Assembly (NCBI GenBank): GCA_963281255.1
Contig: OY725490.1
Location: forward strand, 2,356,001 to 2,420,000
Direction of reading: 5' to 3'
Origin: Aphrocallistes beatrix
Taxonomy: Eukaryota > Porifera > Hexactinellida > Sceptrulophora > Aphrocallistidae
Length of the DNA stretch: 64,000 nucleotides
The translations under genes and the position numbers were made by a program. The notes under the pieces were generated by a model. It made no database searches and was not told where the DNA came from. It saw only the letters and a list, made by a program, of their open reading frames with translations. How positions within the stretch are numbered: the first letter of the stretch is position 1; each line of letters opens with the position of its first letter. This document shows, one piece after another, positions 33,782-44,533 of this stretch.

Positions 33782-34338
33782 ATGTAAGTACGTAGCTAGT
33801 GCAAAAGAGAAATGTATGTAAATATTTATTATTATGATTAAATCATATATGAATGCTATTTTTACAAATTAAAGTATATACGAACATGATTGTATGAAAA
33901 TGTTATGGGTAATTGTGAATAGATAAACATGAATAAAATATTGTGGTTAATTAACAATTACCGGCTTCGACTGCATCCCTGGTACAATATTTCCATTCTA
34001 CTGTGAGGCCTGAGTTAAGTAGGCCATGGGTGCTCCAAAAAATTCCAAAGTTTGAATCTTATGATGCACACTCTTCAAATAGTTTACCTTCATCACCAGG
34101 TATTCACCGTAAAATTTTCATGCAATTTGGAGACGGTATAGTGGTCGCGCAAGGTAGCCTCCCCTTCGTGCTAATTTATAATGGGATATGTCCGGTTTGA
34201 GGCCAGAAGTTGTAAAAAGCGTACTTCTGACATTTAAATGAAGGTAAACTATTTGAAGAGTGTGCATCATAAGATTCAAACTTTGGAATTTTTTGGAGCA
34301 CCCTACTCTATATACTTCAGTTTTACGCCATCATGATG

Positions 34339-34976
34339 TACAGATACGCCCAAAAGTTTGGAATATTCGTAATTTTATCCATAGTTCTAGTTTTACATTA
34401 CTACTATGAATCATATATGCATTTATACTAGGCCAAGTTACATTATCGTTTTTCCTGAAAAATAAATGGGGGAACCTACCTTACTATATTGAAAAAAGAA
34501 GTAAGGAAGCATATGAGACTCAGAAAAACCAATATCTTCCAACAAGACGGTGCTCCGCCTCATAGGTCAAAACTAGTGAAACAATGGATTGCTAATCAAA
34601 AATTTAAGATACTAGAGGAATGGCCAGCAATTTCCCCTGATTTAAACGTCATAGAAAATTGCTGGATCTATTTAAAAAAGAAGGTGGCAGAGCATAGACC
34701 AGGGTCTTTGACAGAATTGAAGGAGCGAATAATTCAAGTATGGAACTTCGAAATATCAAAGGAATTTTGCCATTCTCTAATTGACTCAATGCCTAGGCGA
34801 ATAGAAGTTGTCATTAAAGCAAAAGTGAAATCCACTAAATATTAGTTACTTGGAATGTAAACCAGTGCAGTTACTATTACCAGTTACTGTATTGAACTAG
34901 TAAATGAAATTATACTATATATACAATTATCTGTTATAAGAATTTGTATTATTCCAAACTTTTGGGCGCCATTGTA
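34339..34976 (+). mobile_element. Internally deleted Tc1/mariner element
   Basis: About 640 bp with terminal inverted repeats: CGCCCAAAAGTTTGGAATA on the left and its near complement TATTCCAAACTTTTGGGCG on the right. TA lies at both tips. It contains only the C-terminal half of a transposase (34489-34845), so it is a deletion derivative that cannot move itself. Confidence 0.82.
34489..34845 (+). pseudogene. Tc1/mariner transposase, C-terminal part (DDE_3)
   Basis: Contains IFQQDGAPPHRSK (second catalytic Asp) and WPAISPDLNVIENCW (third acidic residue), the standard DDE_3 signatures. The N-terminal DNA-binding region and first catalytic Asp are missing. Full-length family members are about 340 residues; this has 118 or fewer. 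Confidence 0.9.
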
Positions 34977-36363
34977 AGTATGTACAATCTGTTTTTTGAA
35001 TAAGGTGAATATTATGTCAACTGTCTCTGGTATACGAAATCATCAGAGTATACAGTTTAGAATCCTTATTAATATCAACAGGGCGAAAGTTTCATCAGTT
35101 AAGTTTTGACTAAGAACTTTCACTATGCAACCAACCACTAAGTAGCAATGTAATATCACACTGTATGTATTAATTAATATTTGGTGCTGTCAATATTTAA
35201 GATATACTACTAAAGAACATTTTTACAAGTATCAAGTTCTCATATATTAAAAAGTCCAGAGAACATGTTCTTATAATCCAGATAACATGTTCCCCTTCGA
35301 GGTAGGAATAAGGATTAAGGAATAATTCTCTGGACTATCCAGGGGACATGTTCCTATAGCATGTATGGTACTATTCAAAGAGATCAACATGCGAAATGCA
35401 ACAGATCCTCTTAAGTTTCGGAAATCCTGTTCATTTAACAAATCTTTAAACAATAAATTTGAATAATAGCACAACATACCAACAAATTGTAACTCTAATG
35501 TTACATCAACCGTTGCATTCAGACCACTACTACCACTAAGATAAGAATTTTGTCCACATCCGAAGGTGAGGCCGCTATCTCCCATCATGAAAGAGAGAAT
35601 TGTGAGATTTCCAGAAAACCTTTTTTGAACCTTGCATATCAGGAGTAGCCCTCAATCGAGTCAAACTATCAACGTTAGCCAAGTTCACAGTTGACACTGA
35701 TACTAAAATTAACCTCCAATTATATGTTTTATTTTTGTGATCTAAAACATTCTATTTGTGAAGCTGTAAAATTATATCAAAATTGTTTGCAGTTTTTAGG
35801 AGTGATGTTTATTTGCAAACTATGAAATTCGGACAAATGCATACCCAATCGGACAAATGCATACTTCAAAATTCGAGCAAATGCATGCGTCCCTAATATC
35901 TCTCACTATTCGGAGTTTTTTGATTGCTTCATTCAGTTGTATGTTATTATCATGAGCTGACTTCACAGCTGACAGGTGAGATAACAAGTCTTGTTTTCGT
36001 GGCGTAGATTCCTAATATTGCATTATCAAATCTATCAATTCGGATTTTGTTGGTTTCCCAGCGACACAACGAGAACAAGCCTTCGTCAGCCGCGCTACGC
36101 AAGTACGCGAAGTGCACTTTCTTAAATATTTTGAAAATATTTTAAAGCATTGCATAGAGGAGAGTACTCCATATTATCATAATTTAGGAGCCTGCTTACC
36201 AATTAGAGCGCATAAATGAATTTTATTTCAGAGAAATGAGTAGTACGAACAGAGCTTTACTGTATTTCCAAAAGCAATTTGACATCCAGGCAGGCCATTT
36301 TATATCGTCCCGATCCTTTTGATTTTTAAACAAATTGTGGTGCATATTAACCCATCAATGTAC
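34977..36363. other. Mostly featureless stretch
   Basis: No convincing gene. A minus-strand frame at 35271-35588 (start TFGCGQNSYLSGSSGLNATV) could be a single exon with a donor GTATGT near 35480, but I do not recognise it. Three close copies of GGACAAATGCATAC or a variant lie at 35830-35890. About 36008-36210 is repeat R6 (shared with 17410-17620). Confidence 0.4.
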
Positions 36364-37712
36364 TATGGATTTTGCTAACTCATTTCCGATTAAGTCATTT
36401 TGGGCGGGGAAACCTTAGAAATACGGGGTCTAAGCTATATATAGAATGGACCCCAATCATTGGCGGGTTTAATGAATAAGCAGAAGCTTCGCTCGTTCCG
36501 ATGCTCGAATAACGAACATTTCTCGCCTCCATGATTCGACGTATCACAATCGAGCAATATATGTCGCACATCTCACATAAGTACAAGCGAGCAACACAAG
36601 CTTTGAGTTCGAAGCGAGTGGGTGAGTTTGAGTCTAAGCTTGTACTGATATATGAGCTGGACATGATGCTGCTACCATTGTAAGGTCTGCTCTCTGCTCT
36701 AACGACGGAGTTAAGCAATTCGTGTCTCTCTAATTTGATAGCACAGCTCAGGTGAGTTCGAATTCATCAGTTTTAATCGCATTGACACGTATACAAGTTG
36801 GACGAACTAAGATTGTGTTTACAGTACTTATATCCTACAAATTGTCGCGTCGGGTTAATGACCTAACTCCTAGTGGTGGGAGTGTGAACTGTGCCACTTC
36901 GGTGCTAGCGTATAGATCAGGGCCTATGCCACGGTCCAGTTGGTTAGGTACAAACCGGATCACTTCGAAACCATGGCGCCGGCGCTGTGGATAGTTGCCC
37001 GGCACTCTCACTCCTCTCTAGAACCACAAACCAAGATAATCCCGGGACCAAATTCACCGAATCCGAAGATGATTATGGAACGGAACCCGAGCCCGATCGG
37101 AAACAACAAATTTATATTCTAGACATGACTAAAGTGCATAAATGCACTAAAATATATTGCAAAATTGCAAAGAAAACAATCTCTGTTTTGGAGTTTGGTG
37201 CTGAATGGAGTATCTTTAGCGCCAAGACAGTCTCCAGGCGAAAGTAGACTTCTACGTTCACTAAGTGTTAGTCCACCTTAATCACGAACTAGAACCCGAA
37301 CCCGATTCCAACTCTGCTGGATACTCCCTAATCCAAATAACCAGGGCATTGAACAAACCGCAGCCCTCTTACTTGTAATATCACTAGATAGATAAGTAGC
37401 TTGAGTTAGTTCAGTAGATTTGACATCAGTTATCACTCAAATTATATTTCTCGTCATTTCACTTAGCTTCACTAATTGTGTCGCTTAACGCCAACTGAAT
37501 AGTCTATTTAATCAACAGAATTTATTCAGTTGCAACATTGTTATTGTGTCTTACCTTCAGAATTCAATTCTCATAACTCAGTGGCTGGTTATAGCAGCTT
37601 ATATTATGGATTTCGCTAACTCATTTCGTTAAGTCATTTGGGGACGGGGAACCCTTAGAAATAAGGAGTCCATTCAATAAATAGAATGGACCCCGGGTCA
37701 TTGTCGGGATTT
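36364..37712. mobile_element. Possible small LTR-type (TRIM-like) element
   Basis: Direct repeats of about 106 bp (36364-36470 and about 37605-37712) share TATGGATTTYGCTAACTCAT, CCTTAGAAATA and ATAGAATGGACCCC. They enclose about 1.13 kb without recognisable gag or pol. No clear primer-binding site or polypurine tract was seen, so this may simply be a duplicated sequence. The internal ORFs of 60-107 codons are not convincing. Confidence 0.35.
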
Positions 37713-37984
37713 ATATAGTGAAGTAGTCGTGTGTAATCAGTGTTCTATTTTAGTTATACTCTACCTGCTGGCATTCTCTTTGGAAATTACTCATATAAGC
37801 TAGAATGAGTAGTCCCTAAATAATTATTGGAATTCACATACGCACAATTATTTAAAATTATTTGGAAGCTAATTATAAGTTCCTTATACTATTGTGACTG
37901 CTTGATCACATACCCATGCCTCCAATGATTGGAAAATGATATTAACAAACATAAATATAATTTTAGAACATTTAAAAGACGTGG

Positions 37985-38600
37985 GACTTCATGGCCGAGT
38001 GGTTAGCGCACTGAGTCAATAACAAAGTGACGCAGGTTCGAATCCCAAGCAAGTCAAAAAATTTTCAGTGTTCCATAGTAACAAACATAAATATAATTTT
38101 AGATCATTTTAATGACGTGGGACTTCATGGCCGAGTGGTTAGCGCACTGAGTCTATAACAAATTGACGCACGTTCGAATCCCAAGCAAGTCAACAAATCT
38201 TCAACTTCCAATGTAATAAACATAAATATAATTTCAGAATATTTTAAAGACGTGGGACTTCATGGCCGAGTGGTTAGCGCAGTGAGTCGACAACAAAGTG
38301 ACGCGGGGTCGAATCCCAAGCAAGTTAACAAATTTTCAGTGAGCAAACATAAATATAATTATAGAACAATTTAATGACGTGGGACCTCATGGCCGAGTGG
38401 TTAGCGCACTGAGTCGATAACAAAGTAACGCGGGATCGAATCCCAGGCAAGTCAACAATTTTTCAGTATTCCAAAGTAACAAACATAAATATAATTTTAG
38501 AACATTTTAAAGATGTGGGACTTCATGGCAGAGTGGTTAGTGCACTGAGTCGATAACGAAGTGACGCGGGTTCGAATCCCAAACAAGTAAACAATTTTCA
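37985..38600 (+). repeat. Five tandem tRNA-like units
   Basis: Units start at 37985, 38121, 38256, 38383 and 38519 (spacing 127-136 bp). Each is about 71 nt and contains TGGCCGAGTGGTTAGCGC (Pol III box A consensus; the fifth copy has TGGCAGAGTGG) and GGTTCGAATCC (box B; GGGTCGAATCC or GGATCGAATCC in units 3 and 4). The tips GACTT/AAGTC could pair as an acceptor stem. The anticodon arm and D stem do not form a standard cloverleaf and no anticodon can be assigned. A shared spacer, AACATAAATATAATTTTAGA, separates the units. These are tRNA-derived repeats rather than certain tRNA genes. Confidence 0.7.
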
Positions 38601-38900
38601 GTGTCCCAAAGTAACAAACTGACTCGATAGCGAAGGAGCGGAGCGTGGTGGAACAAATCCAAATTAAAAAAACACAGAAAATTTTACAAAAATGGAATAC
38701 ATGCACAGCAATGACTCGAGGAATAAAGGGAAAGATAGAGTTAAAAAGAAATAAAGGTACTAAAATGGGAATACAAAACATAATGACGAAAATACAACAA
38801 AAAACAGCTTGTAGACATAATGCAAAAGAGTACACCATTATGGCGAATGAATTGAAAATCGTTAGAACAAAATGATTTATCAACAAAATACTACATAGAA

Positions 38901-39870
38901 TCCTCTCCTGGTGGATTTAAAAGAGTAACCCAAAATGTCCATTCTCCACATAATGCCACAGAGCACCCACTCCAGGTAGGGAGATTGAAAAGAGTTACCC
39001 AAAATGCCCATTCACACAGAATGCCATTGAGCACCCCCTCCTGGTGGGGAGATTGAGAAGAGTAACCCAAAATGCACATTCTCCACATAATGCCACAGAG
39101 CTCCCCCTCCGGGTGGTAGTATTTAAAAGAGTTAACCAAAATGCCCATTCTCCACATAATGCCACTGAACACCCCCTTCTGGTAGGAAGATTGAATAGAG
39201 TTACCTAAATGCCCATTCTCCACATAATGCCACATAACACCCCCTCCTGGTGGGGGGATTGAAAAGAGTAACCCAAAATACCCATTCTCCACATAATGCC
39301 ACTGAGCACCCTCTCCTGGTGGGGGGATTGAATAGAGTAACCCAAATGCCCATTCTCCACATAATGCCACTGAGCTACCCCTCCAGTGGGGGGATTTAAA
39401 AGAGTTAACCAAAATACCCATTCTCCACATAATGCCACTGAGCACACCTCCGGGTGGGGGGATTGAAAAGAGTAACCCAAAATGCCCATTCTCCACATAA
39501 TGCCACATAACACTCCCTCCTGGTGGGGGGATTGAAAAGAGTAACCCAAAATACCCATTCTCCACATAATGCCACTCTACACCCCCTCGTGGTGGGGGGA
39601 TTGAGAAGAGTCACCCAAAATGCCCATTCCCCACATAATGCCACTGAGCACCCCCTTCTGGTGGGAAGATTGAGAAGAGTTACCAAAATGCCAGTCCTCC
39701 ACATAATGCCACAGTGCACCATCTCTTGGTCGTGGAGTTGAAGCGGGTTTGCCAATATCCATTTTCTCCACACTATGCCACAGAGCGCCATATCTTGTTG
39801 GAAGAATTGAAAAAGACAACCAAAACATCTCTTCTTCACATAATGCCGCAGAGTTCCCACGTTTGTTCCT
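38901..39870. repeat. Satellite array, about 73-bp unit, about 13 copies
   Basis: Each unit contains ATTCTCCACATAATGCCAC, GAGCACCCCCTCCTGGTGGG and TTGAAAAGAGTAACCCAAAA with minor changes; copies at the right end (from about 39700) are more degraded. The long frames on both strands across it come from the repeat and are not genes. Confidence 0.88.
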
Positions 39871-41282
39871 TGTCTGCGATGTCATTGATCCCGAGAGAGG
39901 GCAATTGGAAATAGAAGAGACTGGAAATATGTTTGTTCTGCTTGCGGCGATCGCGAATTTTAAAAAGGGAAAATGTTGATTTTCTTGCAGGATGTTGCCC
40001 TTGTTAGAGATTTGGGGCGGATATATGTTGGATGGTTTGTCAGACCCGGGAATCAGTCCGTGCGGACGTATTTGAGCATCCCAGCCGGCACAAGGCTGAT
40101 CTAACGGTCAAGGGAATCGTCTGTTTGTTAGAACTCAATTATCCAAGTGAGATCCACTCTGAACAAGTAACGAACACATTTCCTGCAATGAGTTTATTGT
40201 TTTATATAGACCAGATTTGTATGTGTAACTACACAGTATTGATATTTCCGATTTTTGTAGTGGATTTTCGCAATTATTGACGGCGAACAGTGATGTATAA
40301 GGGAGTATGTATTTTGTATTAATATTCTGAAGGTGTTAAAACTTATAAATCACTTATCAGGATTAGATAGTATAGTATCATTATTTAGGAGCATTTAGTA
40401 AAGGAGATGGATTTCCACAAAAAACTTATCTTGATCTTTAGCTGCTAACAAACAAATGAGCGAACTAATTTTCTGCCAAACAAAGCACTTTACAATTGAA
40501 AACTTTCATTAATTTCTATTTATAGGTTTGGCTGCTTAAGCACAGCTGCTGGGAATGAAAGTTGATAATGAACAAGCCAAGTCATTGGCTGAATTGTGGA
40601 GAATTATTCGAATTGCCAGAAAAATCTAGGTTTAGTACTATCAGATCTATATTGACTATAGTTCATTTCTTTGTAATTAACACACCGCAAAGTAGAATGA
40701 TCATTCACAAAATTCAGTTCCTTTCATCTGTAATATACAAGCATATGAATAAAATAATCTTGTAACAGGATGCTATCACATTTCTAGGAACATATTTATC
40801 TGATTAAACAATAGTTCCTGGTACGAATGGATAGACTAAGAATCAGAATTTATAATAGTGCTTTGTTGGACCTTTATTTGTCTACTTTCAAATATGGTTA
40901 GTTGCACCAGCTGGATTATCTAGTGAACATCTTACAGACATATGAAATATTTAAAATCAATCCTATGGTTTGGTTCTAATAAGATGCAAAAGTATTGGTT
41001 AAGCACGGATGTCTTATGAAGAATTTACATAATACATCTGTTTTTCCCTTTCTTTTCCTCCCCTTTTCTATCTCTTTCTTATATTTTCCTCCTTTCCTTC
41101 CTTATCTCCATCAGGATTAGGCTCATTGTAATTGAAATGAATTATATTAAAATTATTACGTTATATTTGTGTATTTATACAATTTTAACATGAGTGTATA
41201 GATATAAGTAGAATTCTAACGACGTACCTGGAATTTTGAGATGACTTAGGTTCTAAAAGTATCCTCCACATTGAGTTTGTAA
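39871..41282. other. Gene-free, with R4 upstream-block copy
   Basis: About 40615-41040 is an R4 copy (AGGATGCTATCACATTTC, TTCCTGGTACGAATGGATAG) like the upstream flank of gene A, without any start exon, so it is another abandoned 5' flank. About 41040-41110 is CT-rich. The remaining frames are short and unrecognised. Confidence 0.5.
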
Positions 41283-42740
41283 TTGCATGTGCGGTGTCCA
41301 TGTACATCTTTACTGGACACTGGCCAGTTGAGTGCATATAACTGTATTATGGAGTATAAAGGTAGTCCTAACGCTGAAAACAACGCATTTTTTGTTGACG
41401 GTCCAAACGGAACTGGCAAACATTTTTGTACAATACATTGTCAGCAAATATTCGCTCCGTGGTGAAATCGCACTAGCTGGCTTCTGCCGGAATAGCAGCT
41501 CTCCTCCTAGAAGGCGGGAGAACTGTCCATTCTGGATTGAAAGTTCCTATCACATTAAATGAACTATCTGTGTGTAATATCACTTAACAGAGTGCTTTAG
41601 CCAAACTTATCTAAGCTTTTAGTTCAGGATGAAGCTCATATGATGCATAAAAATGCTGCTGAATGTATAGATCGGACATTGAGAGATCTATGCTCCAATG
41701 ATCTCCATTTGGCAGGAAGGTATTGCATTTGGAGGTGACTTCAGTCAAATCCTACCTATCATTAGGCGTGGATTGAGGGCTGAGGCCGTATCAGTCTGCC
41801 TTAACAGATCTCCACTTTGACACCATGCCAAAGTGATTAAATTGCCCATAAATATGCGTCTTCGAATAGATTCATGTCAGGATCATGAAGATGTGAGTAA
41901 CTTCTTTTACCTTTTATTGAGGGTAGGATAAGGTACTGAGCCTCATGATGAGAATAGCATTATTCATTTAGATCACAAATATGTAGTACGTGGCAGAGGC
42001 GTAGCTTACACCTATGTCGCCCGGGGCGGATGTATTTCATGCCGCCCCTTAACACATATTTCTACCTCAACTTGGCAAGTGTATTAACTTAATTTGTGGT
42101 GTGTTTTGTGTGTTAATTTAAAATACTATTCATACTCGTATTAGCTGGAAAAAGCATGTTCAAATTCAAAATACCTTGGAAAAATTCTGAGTTTACCAAT
42201 ATATATTTTATAAAACACAAGGTCAAGTGCCGCCCCCTATTAAGCGCCGCCCGGGGCGGTTCGCCCCCCTAGCTACGCCACTGGTACGTGGTGAGTCTAT
42301 TGCAGACTTAGCCACTGCTATATCTGGTAACATTATAGAGCATTTCAATGTTCGTGATTACATCACGCCATGTATTATGATACCTCTTAAAATGAGACAG
42401 CTGAAACGATAAATAAATACGCGATAAATCAACTTCCTGGAGAGGCAAATGTAGTACTCACGTTGGTGTAGTATGTATCCTACTGAATATCTTAATTCTA
42501 TTATGCCTACTAGCTTGCCTCCACACCTCCTCTACCTTAAGGAGTATGCGTCAATTATCCTCTTGTGCAGTCTCGATCCCACGAATGGGATGTGTAATGG
42601 CACCCAATTGCTAATTAAAGCATTTTAAACAATGTTAAGGCTGAAATTGACACAGGTATCCATTGTGGTAAGCGAGTATTTATTCCTGTTTTACCACTGC
42701 TCTAGTGCAACTACTGCACGAATAACTTTGGAGTGAAAGC
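41283..42740 (+). pseudogene. PIF1-type helicase of a Helitron, decayed
   Basis: Conserved pieces appear in all three plus-strand frames: QLSAYNCIMEY and NAFFVDGPNGTGK (Walker A, with the usual GGTGKT altered), REIALA-like, QDEAHMMHKNAAECIDRTLR (Walker B region), AFGGDFSQILPIIRRG, LPINMRL, and near the end SLPPHLLYLKEYASIILLCS followed by LDPTNGMCNGTQLLI. This order matches the C-terminal helicase of Helitron Rep-Hel proteins. Frameshifts and stops are numerous, and a hAT-type MITE sits at 41994-42283. No Rep domain was seen. Confidence 0.78.
41994..42283. mobile_element. hAT-type MITE with 8-bp target duplication (copy 2)
   Basis: 290 bp with ends CAGAGGCGTAGC and GCTACGCCACTG, flanked by GTACGTGG on both sides (41986-41993 and 42284-42291). 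It shares the GCCCGGGGCGGATG interior with 22950-23101 but has about 140 bp more in the middle. It interrupts the decayed Helitron helicase, so it inserted after or during that decay. Confidence 0.92.
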
Positions 42741-42984
42741 TAAGTTGACTAATTCATTGAAAGATGATGAAGAATTATGAATTATTCAATTAAAGAATTA
42801 TTCAAAATCTCAAACATTAGTGCAGATTCTATGCCCAAAGTGGTTAAAAGGTTGCTCATGTTATATACCTCTAACATTGCTCAGTCCCTAAGCAAAATAT
42901 CAAATAGTTTTTTCATTATTTTAGTTTCAAATTTTGAGTAATTCATTGATAATTCATGAAATAGTCAACTTAGAGTGAAAGAAT

Positions 42985-43260
42985 ATTGCATACATCAGCT
43001 TCTTGGAATACTGACTTTCCCTAACTTTTTGAAGGAGAGAGAGTCACTGAGGACTAAGCCCTTTCGATTCTAGGTCATAGTGATAAATCCATGTTCCATC
43101 ACCTGTAATTATTTTGTGAACCAGAGATGAAGCGCCATTTTTTAAATTTAGGCCTCTTTTTCTTGCACCAATATGTGCTTATCATTAACTACTATTTGCT
43201 CAATTTCGTTGATGTTCTCTGGAGTCGAAGCGACCAAGGGTAACCCAGGTCTAGGTTTTA
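42985..43260 (-). pseudogene. mariner transposase relic
   Basis: Minus-strand pieces KIITGDGTWIYHYDLESKG (first catalytic Asp region of mariner, usually GDETW), PSKS and, further upstream at about 43150-43250, PGLPLVASTPENINEIEQIV (end of the N-terminal helix-turn-helix region). Stops and a shortened spacing show it is dead. Terminal repeats were not located. Confidence 0.65.
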
Positions 43261-43300
43261 TCAGAAAGGTCAAAGTTTCCTTTTCTAAACTCTCTGCATC

Positions 43301-44533
43301 AATTTACAGTTGCAAGGGATGTAACATTGTTACCGAAAGGTTGGGTTAACTTAACTGTTGGTAACAATCGTAGGTAATGTAATCAATGTTAATCCATTAT
43401 GCTTATAAATGACTGGTAGATTTATTATACATACAAGTATGTAAATCTTATCTCTCTTTCAATTTTTAAGGAATCTATTATTATAATATCTCCTTTATGA
43501 ATAGATCAGTCATTGTCGATGGGTCATGACTCATTTGCAGCCCTGCTACGAATATTTCTTATTAGGTCACTGTTAATAGAAACTTGTTTGAGCTTCAAGA
43601 AGACCTTCCAGACAATTTATCAATTAACGATTAGAACTGGAAAACTTTTATCATTTTGAAAATACACGAATTGAAAAATGCATGAAATTCTTCACTTTAA
43701 GAACAATAAGCACAACGAAAGAATGAATTTAACTGACTAAAAATGTGATAGAGGGATAAATAAATAAAATCAGTGAAATCGTATGGTTCTAAATGAGGGG
43801 GGCCAAATCAAAATCTGGTTGGCACAAGTAAAGATCTGAGGTGCTTAAGTGAATGTCTAGGGGTCATTTGTAAAGGTTAGGGCCTAGAAAAAAATTAGGG
43901 AGGGCGAGCCACTTGGGACAATGAGTACGACGTCCATGATTAAAATTGTATTGAAAATTAAGGTCTATCAACACACTGGATCCCTATAATAATCTGGTCT
44001 ATGAACAATATTGAAGAAAAAGAGGAAAATATAGTTTTTATGGTTTAATGGTAAGTTTTGAACCTGTATTACTGTCAAATTCATCTCACTGAGACGAAAT
44101 TTGAATACGAACTTAAGTAAAATTCCTGGATTGTCAAGCATTTCAAAATTTTAACAATAAATCAATAAAGATTGGTCATTGTGAAAAACTAAATTTTGGG
44201 TTCTGCAATTCTTGAAGTATATTATACATATTCTCTGGAAATATTACACATCAATGCGATGGTGGACACATAAACTGACTCACATTTCCTTGATAATCCA
44301 GTGATCCCAGGGATGAATAGTAAGTATGAGTTAGGCAAATACTCTTCTGACTATCCACGTAAGTTTTGCCCAGAATATATATCACAACAATTAATAACTA
44401 GAAGACAAACAAAACAAGAAATGATAGCATAGCAAATAGTGTTGAGTAAATATATCACAAACTTAATCAAATATCAGTAATATTAAAACGAGAAATTATT
44501 CAATGGATTAAAAAAAAGTAAATTTAGAAACAA
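43301..44533. other. 3' flank of gene A
   Basis: No gene seen. About 44040-44530 is paralogous to 51150-51660, the 3' flank of gene B, and partly to 30240-30400, so the duplicated units include their downstream regions. Confidence 0.55.

Larger units (their letters stand above)
30974..34027 (-). mobile_element. P-element-like (THAP) DNA transposon, decayed
   Basis: About 3.05 kb bounded by inverted ends (ATGGCCTACTTAACTCAGGC on each side, continuing with CTCACAGTAGAAT) and flanked by direct repeats of GGGTGCTCC. P-type transposons make 8-bp duplications, so this fits with a one-base ambiguity. It carries a THAP-type N-terminus (33407-33781) and transposase fragments (32903-33105, 31675-31926) on the minus strand, and is interrupted by a Mutator-like element at 32056-32892. 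Stops and frameshifts make it inactive. Confidence 0.75.
30965..34303. mobile_element. MITE with GGGTGCTCC ends, split by a P-like element
   Basis: The right part, 34028-34303, is a hairpin: GGGTGCTCCAAAAAATTCC at one end and GGAATTTTTTGGAGCACCC at the other, with about 65 bp pairing per arm. Its left tip GGGTGCTCC recurs at 30965-30973, on the far side of the P-like insertion. The outer flanks are TA on both sides (30963-30964, 34304-34305), as for Tc1/mariner-type MITEs. Confidence 0.65.

Noticed and set aside
37985-38600. Five functional tRNA genes
   Set aside because: Box A and B are good, but D and anticodon stems do not pair properly and no anticodon can be assigned, so only 'tRNA-like' is claimed.
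38891-39979. Long overlapping frames on both strands
   Set aside because: Created by the 73-bp satellite; no conserved domain and equal openness on both strands.
40032-40280. 82-codon plus-strand frame
   Set aside because: No recognisable domain, paralogue or splice context.
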